A DNA stretch of 64,000 nt, taken from the NCBI RefSeq assembly GCF_014904695.1, contig NZ_JACXXN010000009.1, positions 162,677-226,676 of the forward strand. The letters are read 5' to 3'. Source of the DNA: Nostoc sp. MG11 (lineage in GTDB: Bacteria; Cyanobacteriota; Cyanobacteriia; Cyanobacteriales; Nostocaceae). This document shows positions 55,552-64,000 of this stretch, piece after piece (position 1 is the stretch's first letter; the number at the start of each line of letters is the position of its first letter). Both the position numbers and the translations under genes were made by a program. The notes under the pieces were generated by a model. It was not told where the DNA came from. It was given only the letters and a program-made list of their open reading frames with translations, and ran no database searches.

Positions 55552-56375
55552 TGGAAGCCAATTATATCCAGATTAGTTATGGACAACTAGCTTTGGCGAC
55601 TTTGTTTATTCTGATCAATATAGGGCTTTCCTTGGTTTTGCGGTTGGGACTAGAGCAAAGTCTGGGGATAGCCTCGCTACGCATGGTAGTACAGTTGTTG
55701 CTGGTAGGGTACATATTGCAGTGGGTGTTTACTCTCAGCAACCCTCTATTGATCATACTTTTGGCTTTGGGCATGACGGTTATAGCTGGTGTATCTAGTG
55801 TCAACCGTACGCGTAGACGGTTTACAAGTATTTATTGGAACAATTTCATTTCCCTTTTCAGCGGTTCCTTTTTAGTTACAGGGATAATAGTTACTGGCAT
55901 TGTACGCGTAGAGCCGTGGTACGAACCACAGTATCTTATTCCTCTGTTGGGTATGGTGTTGGGTAATGCCCTCACGGGTACTTCTTTGAGTTTGGATCGG
56001 TTTATGGAGGACTTAATTAGTCATCGGGGGGAAATAGAGGCCCTACTGACTCTAGGTGCAACCCGTTGGGAAGCTGCACATCAAACTATTAAAGAAGCTC
56101 TGAGAACAGGAATGATTCCGACTATAAACTCAATGATGGTGATGGGATTAGTTAGCTTACCGGGAATGATGACTGGTCAAATTCTCGCTGGAGCAAATCC
56201 TAATGATGCTATACGCTACCAGATTGTAATTATTTTTGCACAGGCAGCAGGAGTTGCGATCGCCACAATGGGAGTTGTTATTCTGGCTTTTCTTGTTCTC
56301 TTTAATCGAGATCACCAGCTCACAGATTTATTACGTCACGCGAGTTCGACAAAACTAAAAAGCAGCCACAGATAA
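55551..56375 (+). CDS. fetB: FetB-like permease (UPF0014)
   Basis: A 274-residue integral membrane protein with about seven segments. The family motif GMVLGNALTGTSLSLDR and the late GATRWEAAHQTIKEALRTGMIPTINSMMVMGLVSLPGMMTGQILAGANP region are diagnostic of the UPF0014/FetB family. It overlaps fetA by one base. In E. coli FetAB acts in iron efflux and oxidative-stress resistance. Here it sits at the end of an iron-uptake locus, where it may balance import. A hairpin overlaps its stop codon. Confidence 0.88.
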   Translation: MEANYIQISYGQLALATLFILINIGLSLVLRLGLEQSLGIASLRMVVQLLLVGYILQWVFTLSNPLLIILLALGMTVIAGVSSVNRTRRRFTSIYWNNFISLFSGSFLVTGIIVTGIVRVEPWYEPQYLIPLLGMVLGNALTGTSLSLDRFMEDLISHRGEIEALLTLGATRWEAAHQTIKEALRTGMIPTINSMMVMGLVSLPGMMTGQILAGANPNDAIRYQIVIIFAQAAGVAIATMGVVILAFLVLFNRDHQLTDLLRHASSTKLKSSHR

Positions 56376-56406
56376 ACACTAATAAATTATCGGTGTTTAT
56401 CTGTGG
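56366..56406. terminator. Hairpin at the end of fetB
   Basis: CCACAGATAAACAC at 56366-56379 pairs with GTGTTTATCTGTGG at 56393-56406 across a 13-base loop. It overlaps the fetB stop. There is no clear U-run, and the sequence resembles a common Nostoc repeat, so it could be a repeat acting as a terminator. Confidence 0.5.
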
Positions 56407-56416
56407 TTCTAAATAT

Positions 56417-56659
56417 CTAGCCTTGAGGGCGATCGCAACGGTAGGGATAAAGCCACTCACACCTAAAAAGTCCGTGGGTGTGTTTCTCTAAAAAGGTTCC
56501 AGCGTGGCGGCTACGTGATATGTTGATTCCAGCTTTCGTTTTAACTTCATATAGCCAGGGAAAGGCTGCCACTAAAATAGCGATCGCAGCAGAGAGGTAC
56601 AGCATCTTAGTTTTAACTTGGGCGAATCTTCGGGAATTGCTGTTGACGTTTGGAGACAT
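56417..56659 (-). CDS. Small hypothetical membrane protein
   Basis: An 80-residue frame with one hydrophobic segment (MLYLSAAIAILVAAFPWLYEV, about residues 19-39) preceded by basic residues, and a Cys/Arg/Tyr-rich tail ending YPYRCDRPQG. It lies in the gap between fetB and the HNH gene with no overlapping better candidate. No family recognised. Either a small inner-membrane protein or a chance frame; the organised N-in topology favours the former. Confidence 0.5.
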   Translation of the reverse strand: MSPNVNSNSRRFAQVKTKMLYLSAAIAILVAAFPWLYEVKTKAGINISRSRHAGTFLEKHTHGLFRCEWLYPYRCDRPQG

Positions 56660-56694
56660 AGACCTTAGAAACTAACAGTCGCTCCTAACCTAAC

Positions 56695-56940
56695 CTAAAG
56701 ATCAAAATATCGCCGGAAGCGGTGGTCAGTTTTATCTGTTTTCTGCTGGTTGCAGGTGAAGCAAAGAGTTTGTAAGTTACTGATATCGTTTTGACCACCT
56801 TGAGCGAGGGGGATGATGTGGTCAATAGTGAGGTCAGTTTCTAAAGTTGTTTTACCGCAGCTTTGGCATTGGTATTTATCACGTTGAAAGACATATTTTC
56901 TCACTTCAGGCGGGATACGAATGCGGGGAGTTTTAGTCAT
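56695..56940 (-). CDS. HNH endonuclease domain protein
   Basis: An 81-residue single-domain protein. It has a CQSC zinc pair, the core DHIIPLAQGG (the D-H of the HNH motif), N-x-x-x-L and a second CxxC pair in TLCFTCNQQK. This is the compact McrA/5-methylcytosine-type HNH fold, likely a nicking or double-strand DNA nuclease. No methyltransferase or phage gene is nearby, so it is a free-standing nuclease of unknown role. Such short HNH genes are common in cyanobacteria. Confidence 0.85.
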   Translation of the reverse strand: MTKTPRIRIPPEVRKYVFQRDKYQCQSCGKTTLETDLTIDHIIPLAQGGQNDISNLQTLCFTCNQQKTDKTDHRFRRYFDL

Positions 56941-57008
56941 GAGTTTTCCTCGTTGATTATGCGGCGAAGGTCAAAGTAATTCATAATTAATAATTCATAA
57001 TGATGAAA

Positions 57009-58205
57009 TTATTGACTAAACAATGCCCAAGCCAAAAATCTCTCGGTGTAATATAACGCTAATTGATTGCTGACACCATTAAAAATGGCATCAAAAGCGT
57101 GTTCTGCCCAAGGAATTTCTAAAAAAACCGCAGTATTTCCAGAGTTACGTAACCGTTCGTACATTTGCCTACCAAATCGTGCTTGTACTAAATGGTCGTG
57201 TCTGGCGTAGATTAATAAAGTTGGTGGTAAAGAGCGCGTCACGTAATTTATCGGCGAAGCAATTTGATACCGATTAGGTAATTCTTCTAGAGAACCGCCG
57301 ATAAATGCCTTTAAAACAGCGCGGGAATTGATGGGATCAGGACGTGGTGGTGTTTTATATCCTTCAGTTAAATCAACAGGCCCGTAATAGTTCACCACAG
57401 CACGGACAGGTAATGCATCTGGTTGATAAGCAGCCAGCATTGCCAGGTGTGCGCCTGCGGAACGCCCTAACAGTACCATGCGTTCTGGATCAGCTTCATA
57501 TTCAACTGCGTGTTTGTGAATAAAGCTGAGGGCTGTACGTACGTCATCTAACTGAGCCGGAAACCGATATTTTGGTGCGTGTCGATAGTCAATTGCAAAT
57601 ACCGTATATCCCCGACTTGCTATATATTGATTAAACTCAGAATTGGCGCGAGGATTCCCATATTGCCAAGCTCCACCATAAATTACAATCACTGCTGGAT
57701 ATTTCCCCATTGCTGGGGGTTGGTAAACTTCCATTTTTAATGGTATTCCCGCAGAAGTAGCAAAGATAATACCTGTTTGATGACGCGTTTTACCTGATGG
57801 AATACCCCGAAAAGTATTAACTAAGGAAAAGGGATCGCTTTGCATCTTAGCGCTTATTTGGACTGGAATTTGCTCTAGATAATCTTTACCTAATCCTTGT
57901 TTCATAGCTTTCGCCATTTGCATTTGAGTTAGTGGTATATTCACTAGCACCGAAGCGCAAATTAGCAATCCAATTAGACTTAAAGTGCAGACTAGACGTT
58001 TTAGTTGATGCTGGCGGATGCAGAAAAAAGAAAGCAGCAAACAAAGCAAATTTAATCCAAATAACCAAGGACTCATTTCTGGCGCTCCCACTGCTAGCCT
58101 AAGTAAAAGCATGTTTGGAGCAGGAATAATAATCCAAGAGCTGAAAAACAGACTAATAAAACTTAATAATAATGCAAGCCATGATAAAACTCTTTTATAG
58201 GACAT
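57009..58205 (-). CDS. Membrane-anchored alpha/beta hydrolase (esterase/lipase type)
   Basis: About 398 residues. The N terminus has three to four hydrophobic segments (residues 8-110), followed by a soluble alpha/beta hydrolase domain. The oxyanion region is VIYGGAWQYG (a variant of HGGGW), the nucleophile lies in LLGRSAGAHLA, the acid aspartate in YARHDHLV and the histidine in WAEHAFD. The catalytic triad is therefore complete. It resembles the BD-FAE/acetyl esterase group (DUF-type carboxylesterases). The longest frame starts at a GTG at 58223; ATG at 58205 is preferred. Substrate unknown. Confidence 0.85.
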   Translation of the reverse strand: MSYKRVLSWLALLLSFISLFFSSWIIIPAPNMLLLRLAVGAPEMSPWLFGLNLLCLLLSFFCIRQHQLKRLVCTLSLIGLLICASVLVNIPLTQMQMAKAMKQGLGKDYLEQIPVQISAKMQSDPFSLVNTFRGIPSGKTRHQTGIIFATSAGIPLKMEVYQPPAMGKYPAVIVIYGGAWQYGNPRANSEFNQYIASRGYTVFAIDYRHAPKYRFPAQLDDVRTALSFIHKHAVEYEADPERMVLLGRSAGAHLAMLAAYQPDALPVRAVVNYYGPVDLTEGYKTPPRPDPINSRAVLKAFIGGSLEELPNRYQIASPINYVTRSLPPTLLIYARHDHLVQARFGRQMYERLRNSGNTAVFLEIPWAEHAFDAIFNGVSNQLALYYTERFLAWALFSQ

Positions 58206-58411
58206 AGACGATAAAAGGGGCACAGTATTTAGGGCTAAAGATTAGGATTGGGAAAAGGGAAAGGAGGAACGGGAAAAGGGAAGAAGAAATTCTTTTACTC
58301 TTTAATTTTTCCCTTTATCAAAAGTTTAGTAATTGCCAATACCTAATAAATAAACAAAAATTGTTATCTAATAATTGGCATTATTTAAGTAGCTAGGCGT
58401 AAATAAATTAA

Positions 58412-58477
58412 AGTTTGTAGTAAGGACTTTAGTCCTGATCATCCTTGTCTTGAGCGATGAATCGCTCACTACGAACT
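58412..58477. repeat. GTTTGTAGT-family dispersed repeat
   Basis: The element starts GTTTGTAGTAAGGACTTTAG, contains the hairpins GGACTTTAGTCC and GAGCGATGAATCGCTC, and ends with CACTACGAACT, an imperfect inverse of the start. It is related to the copy at 1852-1908. Confidence 0.6.
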
Positions 58478-58520
58478 AAGATGTTTTTATATTTAATTAT
58501 ACCTACCTAGTTACAAAACC

Positions 58521-58542
58521 GCCTGAGAATTCATTCTCAGGC
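58521..58542. repeat. Perfect palindromic hairpin
   Basis: GCCTGAGAAT and ATTCTCAGGC are inverted 10-base arms with a 2-base loop. Part of the repeat cluster upstream of the hydrolase and downstream of the dynamin-like gene. Confidence 0.6.
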
Positions 58543-58552
58543 TAATAGCTAA

Positions 58553-58570
58553 AGTCTTCTTTAGAAGACT
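58553..58570. repeat. Short palindromic hairpin
   Basis: AGTCTTCT and AGAAGACT are inverted 8-base arms with a TT loop. It lies 11 bases from the preceding palindrome. Confidence 0.55.
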
Positions 58571-58619
58571 GAGTTAGAATTAGAGTTCACTTTTTAAGCT
58601 TTTCTGTGCGCGATCTTTA

Positions 58620-58726
58620 TAATACGGTTCGGTTAAAGAGGAAATGTTTGAATTTACCCTTCTTCTTTCTCCCTTACCTTTTACCCAGACAAAAAAAGTA
58701 GAACAGTGCTAATCCAAACCGTATTA
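58620..58726. repeat. MITE-like element with 10-base inverted ends
   Basis: TAATACGGTT at 58620-58629 and AACCGTATTA at 58717-58726 bound about 107 bases with no ORF. It lies just after the dynamin-like gene's stop. Confidence 0.5.
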
Positions 58727-58738
58727 GAACCATAGACA

Positions 58739-61225
58739 TTAACTTTGTGTTATTCCACGCAATAAACCATCTGAAATAACAATACCGTTATTTGACAAGA
58801 TATTATCGAGTTGTGAATCAGTTGCTAAATTCAGAGAGTCTGCATCGCCAATTACAGGTAGCAAGTGGTCATACAATTGCATTGCTTGCAAACAACTATT
58901 AATATTAGATGCTGCTGAATTATATATCTCAATCTTCTCCTCAATAACATTCAACGATCGCTGATTATGAGCAATCTTATCTTCAGCTTCTTTTTCTAGT
59001 ATTTTCTCTAAAAAAGTACGTGCATGAGAGTACTGCTGCAAAATTTCGTCTGTTTGCTTATCAGCCATTGGCAACAATAGAGTTTTGAGGGTTTGGTTAA
59101 CAGTTTGACGGAAAGATTTACGAATGGTTTGGGAAACTTTTGGCTCAAAATCTAACTTCAATAATTGCCTTATTGCGGGTTCTGCTTCCACTATGCTTTC
59201 GCAGTCGTAACCTTGGGAAGTTTGTAGCAAAGTCTGGCGAAATTGATATATAGAAAAAGTGCCTTCATCGTAAAATCTGGGACTTTCACGTACAAAGCGA
59301 TCGCACTCTACACTAGCCGCACTCACTAACGTCTGAGTAACTTGTTTTTCTACAATTCTGATCTCTTGTTCAATTCCGCCATCATTACCTAATAAGCGAT
59401 ACAATTGACGATAGTACTCTGACTTACGAACCTTTTCGATTAATCGTTGGAAAAAATTCACAATAATTTGCTGAGACGAATCAACTAAGATATCTTCTAA
59501 TTGGTTTGCTAAGTAATAAAATGCCTCTACTAAAATGGCAATTAAAGGCGCAGTAGCATTGCGCGGATGGCTGAGGGTTGCACGTCGATAAGCATAAGCA
59601 ACAGAAAAAGTGTCTAACAACTCATCTAAACGGCGAATCATTCGTGATTGTAATTGCCGAAAGTCTGTTTCAAAAACCTCACAAGAATTATTAATTAATT
59701 GATTAACTTCTTCTGTGATGTGTTGGCTAAAATCTTTACCAAATTCCTGGAGTTGTTGGTTGAGGCGCTGTAATTCTTGCGCCTTCATCGCCTCAATTTC
59801 TCGCGGTTGACTATATAAATTTCGCAGCACTTCCTGATAATGTTTTTTCAACTTAATACAAATATCTTCCAAATCATCAGCAAGATTTTTAAATAATTGC
59901 GGACGCTTTTCTTCGGTAAGATAGCGAGTAATAGCTGTGCGGAATTCCTCAATACCACTATCTTGAATTAGCTGGTTAACTAATGGCGTTCCTTGTTCAG
60001 TTAAAATCCGTACATAGTTCTCATTTGAGGTTTCAAAGCTGTTTACCGAAATGCGGAATTTACTAGCTGACAATTTACCTGAGTTAGCACAATAACGATT
60101 AAATTCGTTAATAAATTGTGGTGTTTCTTCTCTACCATCCAAACCTTTAATACTTTCTGCAAAGACAGAATCTAAACCAAATCTGTCTTGTTCGCTTGTC
60201 TGTTTAATCTGACTGCCGTAAAATCCTAATAATCCGCTAGTTTTATAAACTCTGCTAGTATTGTGAAACTGCCCAGTAATTAAATCATCCAATCGTTGCC
60301 GTAGCTGGGTGTTGTACCAAGTTTCATCAATCCGGTTGAAAATGTAAAAAACGCGATCGCGTATTCCCCCATTCTCCCGCATCGTTTCTAAAAGTTCCGT
60401 TTCTTCCTTTGTCATATCCCCAGCCGAAGCAGGTTTCAACACACATACCACCGCTGAAGTATCGGGATGTTGAATTGTGGCGTAAGTTAATTGTGCATCC
60501 TTATCCACAGGTGCATCAATTCCAGGAGTATCAATAATTACATTGCCATCTTGCAATAGAGGATGGTTGCAGTAATATTCTATCCGTTTTAAAACAGCGC
60601 TATTGCTACCACGACGTGCATACCCAGCCGCTTCCTTGAGATTGGAAAAGTTAAATTGTTCCATTGAATATGTAGCATTATTAACCGTGTGGATACGATC
60701 GCGGTTTGCTACATACCCCTTCAATAACAGTATCAACGCTTTCGCTTGTTTTGCCCGTTCCGATTTACTCTCACCACCCTCCTGCTGGATAATAGTTTCA
60801 CAACCTTGACGTAGCAAATTAATTACATCATATTGATTGATATTAGCTACTGTCTTAAATCCCATCTGCTGAGACAACAAAACTGCTTGATCTCGAATCT
60901 CTGCTTCACTTAAAAATGTTAAAACAACACGTTCTTTATCTAATTCTGCATACTCAATTTTGCATTCTGTACCTGTAGCGTGTCCCTCTGCACTGTATAG
61001 TAACTCCCTCTCCAACAGTGCATTGATTAACATTGACTTACCTGCACTAAATGCACCTGCAAACACAATCTCAAACTTGGGAGCAATCGCTTTACTAAGG
61101 GAAGTTTGTACAGATGTAATGTCTTGGGAACGTAGCGTTGCTTCTTGCTGTAAAAGTTGTAATATGAACTCAACTTGCTCTTTCAAATTTTTGCACTGAG
61201 GTAGCATATCTGACATATTTAGCAC
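58739..61225 (-). CDS. Large dynamin-like GTPase
   Basis: An 828-residue dynamin-family GTPase. G1 is GAFSAGKSMLINAL near 56, the G2 threonine lies in GHATGTEC, G3 is DTPGID near 240 and G4 is NRID near 293. The remainder is helical, with long charged and Gln-rich stretches (about 440-560 and 750-800) as in stalk and middle domains, and a hydrophobic stretch near 570-590 (LIAILVEAFYYLANQLEDIL) that could act as a membrane paddle. Cyanobacteria are known for bacterial dynamin-like proteins; the Nostoc punctiforme BDLP is shorter. A role in membrane remodelling is inferred. GTG at 61225 gives the longest frame; ATGs at 61216 or 61207 are alternatives. Confidence 0.85.
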   Translation of the reverse strand: MLNMSDMLPQCKNLKEQVEFILQLLQQEATLRSQDITSVQTSLSKAIAPKFEIVFAGAFSAGKSMLINALLERELLYSAEGHATGTECKIEYAELDKERVVLTFLSEAEIRDQAVLLSQQMGFKTVANINQYDVINLLRQGCETIIQQEGGESKSERAKQAKALILLLKGYVANRDRIHTVNNATYSMEQFNFSNLKEAAGYARRGSNSAVLKRIEYYCNHPLLQDGNVIIDTPGIDAPVDKDAQLTYATIQHPDTSAVVCVLKPASAGDMTKEETELLETMRENGGIRDRVFYIFNRIDETWYNTQLRQRLDDLITGQFHNTSRVYKTSGLLGFYGSQIKQTSEQDRFGLDSVFAESIKGLDGREETPQFINEFNRYCANSGKLSASKFRISVNSFETSNENYVRILTEQGTPLVNQLIQDSGIEEFRTAITRYLTEEKRPQLFKNLADDLEDICIKLKKHYQEVLRNLYSQPREIEAMKAQELQRLNQQLQEFGKDFSQHITEEVNQLINNSCEVFETDFRQLQSRMIRRLDELLDTFSVAYAYRRATLSHPRNATAPLIAILVEAFYYLANQLEDILVDSSQQIIVNFFQRLIEKVRKSEYYRQLYRLLGNDGGIEQEIRIVEKQVTQTLVSAASVECDRFVRESPRFYDEGTFSIYQFRQTLLQTSQGYDCESIVEAEPAIRQLLKLDFEPKVSQTIRKSFRQTVNQTLKTLLLPMADKQTDEILQQYSHARTFLEKILEKEAEDKIAHNQRSLNVIEEKIEIYNSAASNINSCLQAMQLYDHLLPVIGDADSLNLATDSQLDNILSNNGIVISDGLLRGITQS

Positions 61226-61672
61226 CCAAAATATTACTGTATATTTTATTGACTATTAAATTATTTTGAGTACCGTAATATCACGCACAAAATAATTAGT
61301 TTTAATTAGAGTATTGCTATTAACTAACTTTCTAACTATTGACAGATGAAAGTCATTAATATCAGATTAAAATTCAACAAATATTTGATGCAAGGCTTCA
61401 ATAACTTTACCAAAAAAGACAATACCAAATCAGCGAACAATGAACAGTTACCAGTGTCCCAAGCCACTGTTTTTAAGTGATAACTGATATCAGACATGGT
61501 AATCGCAAAAAAATACCCTCCGGGGATGGGGTACTCCCGAAGGATATTAGCAAAGACATTGGAATAATAGACCATTCTAGAAATAAATTTATCTTTATTC
61601 GTAAACTTATTCCCTCCATCTATAGGATTGGTCAAGGTTAATTATTATAGTTACCGGGAATACAAAAAAGTC
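61226..61672. other. Intergenic region with terminator
   Basis: About 450 bases between the dynamin-like gene and the aspartoacylase gene. A 99-codon minus-strand frame spans most of it but runs through a strong terminator hairpin and has no recognisable domain, so I do not call a gene. The promoter of the dynamin-like gene should lie at 61230-61330. Confidence 0.5.
61506..61547 (-). terminator. Intrinsic terminator after the aspartoacylase gene
   Basis: On the minus strand, ATATCCTTCGGG pairs with CCCGGAGGGTAT (twelve pairs, two of them G-T), with a loop of about 11 bases, followed directly by seven T residues (61506-61512). This is a classic rho-independent terminator for minus-strand transcripts, about 125 bases after the hydrolase stop. 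Confidence 0.75.
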
Positions 61673-62575
61673 TTAGAGATTGACTCGCAGCTTTTGTGTC
61701 AAACACATTGCAATCCCTTTTTCGTAGTAAGCTGCTTCATTAATAAAAATAGGCCAAACGGTAGATTTACCCTGATAAAAAATTGTTTCATCATCAAAAG
61801 TTAAGAATATCGGATCTCCTGGGTTTAGGGCTTGATAATCCCTATCTTGTAGCTTTGGATGAATCATCCCAAAGATTGCGCCATCCTCTTTCTTTGGGTA
61901 GTCTACAACGGATAAGTGCTGATACATGATTAACGTTTCGTTGGTTGAGGGAATTTCACCCTGATTGAATCGTTCTAGATAATCTAAGATCTCATGAACA
62001 AGTTTTTCTGTTTGTTGAAACAGTGTCGATTTTAAGACGCCTTGAGCAACGGGGCCAACCTCAATTGCAAAGCCCAATTCACACAGAGCATTGAGAAATG
62101 GATTTTCTTCAAATGATTGAAAAGAGCAGCGATAAACCTTAACTAAAGGGTTGATATAGTTTAGATAAGCAGCTAATTTCAAGTTGAAAGAATGATTATT
62201 TACCAGAATAATCGTTAGACCCATATTGGCTGTAGTACTGTGCAAATCCAAGATAAAATCTACCTTTTTTGCACTCGAAGCTAGAATATTTTGAATTGAT
62301 TTAGCTTGTAATTCTTCGTAACTTTCAAGAGTCTGATTTTGCAGTTCTTGCTTAAGAAAACAGCGATTTAAATCCTTCTCTATGTATCGTCTTCCTACTG
62401 CAAAAGCTTTAGGATTTGCTAGCAGAGTCACAGTTTCAAAATTAGGCTTAGCAATCAAGTCAGGAAACTGGTTAAACTTTTTGACTAGATAAGCCCCTGT
62501 GAATTCATTACCGTGAGTTCCGCCGACAATTGCCACTCGATTAATTTGGTTCACAATTGCACCCACTTCGGACAT
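61673..62575 (-). CDS. Aspartoacylase-family zinc hydrolase
   Basis: A 300-residue protein of the AstE/AspA family. GGTHGNE near 19-25 gives the first zinc histidine and glutamate, and DLHSTT near 110 the second histidine; NPKAF and [11 protein letters not shown] bind substrate as in aspartoacylases; the glutamate of AIEVGP near 172 is the probable catalytic residue. It should deacylate N-acetylaspartate or a related N-acyl amino acid. It is 31 bases downstream of the GST gene on the same strand, so the two may be cotranscribed. It has no evident tie to the siderophore cluster. Confidence 0.9.
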   Translation of the reverse strand: MSEVGAIVNQINRVAIVGGTHGNEFTGAYLVKKFNQFPDLIAKPNFETVTLLANPKAFAVGRRYIEKDLNRCFLKQELQNQTLESYEELQAKSIQNILASSAKKVDFILDLHSTTANMGLTIILVNNHSFNLKLAAYLNYINPLVKVYRCSFQSFEENPFLNALCELGFAIEVGPVAQGVLKSTLFQQTEKLVHEILDYLERFNQGEIPSTNETLIMYQHLSVVDYPKKEDGAIFGMIHPKLQDRDYQALNPGDPIFLTFDDETIFYQGKSTVWPIFINEAAYYEKGIAMCLTQKLRVNL

Positions 62576-62606
62576 CAGCTATCGAGGAATATGTTCTCAA
62601 GATAAC

Positions 62607-63659
62607 TTATGAAGCCTCTACGCCGACATTTTGGCGATTGTGTGGTTCATAAAGGTATGCCATATTAGGCCCATTAGGGATGATTCCACCGGGATTCAGT
62701 GGGAACAAGTTACCGTAGTAGTCCCGCTTGACACTCTCTACGTCGCAAGTATCAGCCACACCTGGAAGCTGATATAAGTCACGTAAGTAAGCTCCTAAAT
62801 TTTCGTAGTCTCGAATTCGCTGACGGTTGCACTTAAATAACCCATAATAGGCACTGTCAAAACGAAACAACGTTGTGAATAAACGGATATCTGCAAGTGT
62901 AAGATTTTGACCACACAAATATCGATTAGTGTGCAATGCTGTGTCAATCTCATCAAGAGTTACGAACAGTTCATTACAAGCTTGGTTATATGCCTCTTGG
63001 GTTTGGGCAAAACCGCAACGATAAACGCCGTTGTTCACTGTGTGGTAAATTTTCTCATTCCACCAGTCAATCTTCTCTTTAAGTTCTTCTGGGTAGAGAT
63101 TTAGTGTAGGATTGTTTGCGAACTCGTTAAACTCAGAGTTTAGCATGACGATAATCTCTGCACTCTCATTGTTGATGATCGCTTTGGTTTGGTCATCCCA
63201 CAATACTGGAACTGTAGCGCGTCCACTGTAGCCGGGTTCTGCTAGCTGATATAACTCCGCAAGTGTGCGACAACCTTCGTCTTCTTGGTCGAATACCCAA
63301 CCTCCTTCTGTTGAAGAAGGAGACACAACTGATACCGATATTACAGCTTCGAGTCCTTTGAGCGATCGCACAACCAAGGTTCGATGCGCCCAGGGACAGC
63401 CTAGCCCAACATAAAGTTTATAGCGCCCCGCGGCTGGTGGATACGGATTTCCTACTTCTGCGCCGATAAACTTTCGGAACTGGCTGTTGGGACGGATGTA
63501 CGCTCCCGATTGATTGCGGGGAGCCAGGTTTGACATCATTATGTGCCAGAGAGTAGTCCAGACAAACTTCCCCAGCCAGATTATCAGCTTTGGAGGAAGT
63601 GACTTACCCTTTTTCTTTCTAAAATTTTTGCCGTCATCCATTGGAGTTGAGTTGGTCAT
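62607..63659 (-). CDS. Glutathionyl-hydroquinone reductase (Xi-class GST)
   Basis: A 350-residue glutathione S-transferase-like enzyme. GLGCPWAHRT near 90 carries the catalytic cysteine in the CPWA motif of the Xi class (YqjG/EcmB-type), which reduces glutathionyl-hydroquinones. TVPVLWDD and NNESAEI form the glutathione site, and the C-terminal helical domain has GQNLTLADIRLFTTLFRFD. The final NPGGIIPNGP is also a family feature. The N-terminal 30 residues are basic with a hydrophobic stretch and may be a loose extension. It probably protects quinones or reduces oxidised glutathione adducts. Confidence 0.9.
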   Translation of the reverse strand: MTNSTPMDDGKNFRKKKGKSLPPKLIIWLGKFVWTTLWHIMMSNLAPRNQSGAYIRPNSQFRKFIGAEVGNPYPPAAGRYKLYVGLGCPWAHRTLVVRSLKGLEAVISVSVVSPSSTEGGWVFDQEDEGCRTLAELYQLAEPGYSGRATVPVLWDDQTKAIINNESAEIIVMLNSEFNEFANNPTLNLYPEELKEKIDWWNEKIYHTVNNGVYRCGFAQTQEAYNQACNELFVTLDEIDTALHTNRYLCGQNLTLADIRLFTTLFRFDSAYYGLFKCNRQRIRDYENLGAYLRDLYQLPGVADTCDVESVKRDYYGNLFPLNPGGIIPNGPNMAYLYEPHNRQNVGVEAS

Positions 63660-64000
63660 GGCGACAGTCTCCCTTACAGGACTCAGGATGGGCTAAACGC
63701 CCCGCTAATAGCAGGCTTGTATGATAAATTACTGGAGTGGGCAGTGCCCCATTGGTGTCAACTTCAGCTCAAACACTCAATTTACAGTAGTTTTAGATCC
63801 CCCAACCCCCTTCAAAAGGGGGCATTCGATTCTAATTCCCCTCTTAAAAAGGGGAGCCAGCGCGGTCTTCTCCCAACGCGAAGTAGCGTCTCGTAGAGAA
63901 GGAGAGACGCAATCATGCGATGGGGTCTCCCCAAGTGGAGCGACTGGCGTGGGTTAGGGGGGATCTCAAGTCTCGGTGGTACATCGAAAAACTTTGAAAT
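63660..64000. other. Repeat-rich right end of the window
   Basis: No gene is visible; the open frame at 63721-63957 runs through a repeat and is not counted. The region should contain the GST promoter near 63665-63760. Confidence 0.5.
63796..63965. repeat. MITE-like element with GATCCCCC inverted ends
   Basis: GATCCCCCAACCC at the left end and GGGTTAGGGGGGATC at the right end are imperfect inverted copies bounding about 170 bases. Inside are further short palindromes (CTTAAAAAGGGG, AGTAGCGTCTCGTAGAG). This layout is typical of small non-autonomous repeats in Nostocales. Confidence 0.6.

Larger units (their letters stand above)
58224..58738. other. Repeat-rich intergenic region
   Basis: No gene is visible. 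The spacer is filled with short repeats: GGGAAAAGGG units at 58253-58282 with matching pyrimidine runs, the GTTTGTAGT family at 58412-58477, two perfect short hairpins at 58521-58570, and an element with TAATACGGTT arms at 58620-58726. Confidence 0.6.

Noticed and set aside
61336..61635. 99-codon minus-strand frame
   Set aside because: It spans a strong intrinsic terminator, has no domain or good ribosome-binding site, and its hydrophobic tail is just AT-rich sequence.
63721..63957. 78-codon plus-strand frame at the right end
   Set aside because: It reads through a repeat with inverted ends and has low-complexity content.

Overview
The window looks like a piece of a filamentous cyanobacterial chromosome, most likely Nostocales. 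It is AT-rich, has many HIP1 octamers (GCGATCGC) inside genes, and carries many short palindromic dispersed repeats of the kind common in Nostoc-type genomes. Several proteins (AMIN-domain TonB receptor, dynamin-like GTPase, Xi-class GST) also fit. The genus cannot be fixed from the sequence alone.

Positions 1-40720 (minus strand) hold a giant hybrid NRPS/PKS assembly line that runs off the left edge. In transcription order it is: JmjC/cupin_8 oxygenase; FAAL-ACP-C-A(Gly)-PCP; PKS KS-AT-KR-ACP followed by an epimerization-type domain; C-A(Gly)-PCP-C-TauD hydroxylase; degenerate C (interface-like)-A(Asn/Asp)-PCP; a second PKS KS-AT-KR-ACP-E; stand-alone C; second JmjC/cupin_8 oxygenase; EctB-type diaminobutyrate aminotransferase; half-C-A(Dab-like code)-PCP; PKS KS-AT-KR-ACP; PanP-like aspartate decarboxylase; and the first codons of another KS-type PKS. 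The inferred product is an N-acylated chain alternating amino acids (Gly, Gly, hydroxylated Asn/Asp, Dab) with reduced malonate units. No release domain lies in the window.

Positions 40721-41800 are a 1.1-kb divergent control region. Positions 41801-54832 hold iron-siderophore handling genes: a TonB-dependent receptor, a FecB-like lipoprotein and a DUF1636 protein on the plus strand; an ABC exporter, an O-methyltransferase and a FecCDE-type permease on the minus strand; then an Ntn-hydrolase acylase of the penicillin amidase/PvdQ group. A FetAB-like pair follows (54850-56375). Acyl-CoA-independent lipid loading by FAAL, TauD hydroxylation, receptor and importer together point to a lipopeptide siderophore related to the beta-hydroxyaspartate cyanochelin-type clusters, but with unusual parts (E domains on PKS modules, two cupin_8 oxygenases, Dab and beta-alanine supply genes).

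Positions 56400-64000 are ordinary chromosome: a small membrane protein, an HNH nuclease, a membrane-anchored alpha/beta hydrolase, a large dynamin-like GTPase, an aspartoacylase-family hydrolase and a glutathionyl-hydroquinone reductase, separated by repeat-rich spacers.
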